This document shows, one piece after another, positions 63,980 to 64,000 of a stretch of DNA of 64,000 bases (its first letter is position 1; each line of letters begins with the position of its first letter). The notes beneath the pieces are model-generated. The model was not told where the DNA came from, made no database searches, and worked only from the letters and a program-made list of their open reading frames with translations. This stretch comes from Algiphilus sp022763315 (GTDB lineage: Bacteria > Pseudomonadota > Gammaproteobacteria > Nevskiales > Nevskiaceae). The stretch is from the NCBI RefSeq assembly GCF_965249985.1, contig NZ_OZ252280.1, one strand, 5' to 3'. The translations under genes were made by a program, and so were the position numbers.

Positions 63980-64000
63980 AACAAGAGCATAATCTTTTCG

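Overview
The window is a dense, GC-rich stretch (roughly two-thirds G+C by eye) of a gammaproteobacterial chromosome. The evidence is the ftsX-rpoH junction at the left edge, a complete Na+-NQR operon with nqrM, a proteobacterial caa3-type cytochrome oxidase cluster, a comF/bioB divergent pair, and housekeeping genes (cysS, mnmG, folE, prfC, pdxH). I cannot name the genus; a lineage near Nevskiales/Salinisphaerales is only a guess. I see no tRNA or rRNA genes, CRISPR arrays or complete insertion sequences.

Layout. 1-1.7 kb: end of ftsX, then rpoH preceded by a CIRCE-like palindrome. 1.8-5.1 kb: KefB-type antiporter, tandem Usp protein, GNAT acetyltransferase. 5.1-13.7 kb: leftward heme A and cytochrome oxidase block (coxB with fused cytochrome c, coxA, a 36-residue membrane peptide, cox11, coxC, then SURF1, an Sco-like protein, ctaA, ctaB), in which many genes overlap by ATGA. 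13.7-18 kb: a metal or heme uptake module (TonB receptor plus DUF4198-like periplasmic protein) divergent from a BlaI-type repressor and M56 protease pair. 18-21.7 kb: bioB-bioF-bioD leftward and comF rightward, with a BirA-like operator between them. 21.8-42.5 kb: a mixed set of single genes (photolyase, a dihydroorotase homologue lacking key residues, tag, cysS, sirtuin, acetyl-CoA hydrolase/transferase, pdxH, an EAL protein, M48 lipoprotein, orphan Opp-type ATPase, dps, CBS protein). 42.6-48.7 kb: nqrABCDEF-nqrM with no apbE. 48.8-51.2 kb: rimB-rimK-aspartoacylase-like operon. 51.2-57.5 kb: an mnmG stub, intact mnmG, an SLC13 permease, a roughly 600-bp gene-free region with clustered DnaA boxes and AT-rich repeats (candidate oriC), a parB with no parA, and folE. 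57.6-64 kb: acyl-ACP desaturase, SDR, acylphosphatase, an unknown protein, MATE transporter, prfC and a lower-GC HNH protein.

How the genes work together. The ctaA/ctaB/SURF1/Sco-like/Cox11 proteins make heme A and assemble the oxidase encoded beside them. NQR supplies quinol and a sodium gradient to the same respiratory chain. BioB, BioF and BioD carry out the last biotin steps from pimeloyl thioester except the BioA step, and BirA probably closes the feedback loop. The most interesting parts are the candidate replication origin with its apparently rebuilt neighbourhood (mnmG stub, lone parB, no rsmG or parA), the CIRCE-like site before rpoH, and the residue-deficient dihydroorotase homologue.
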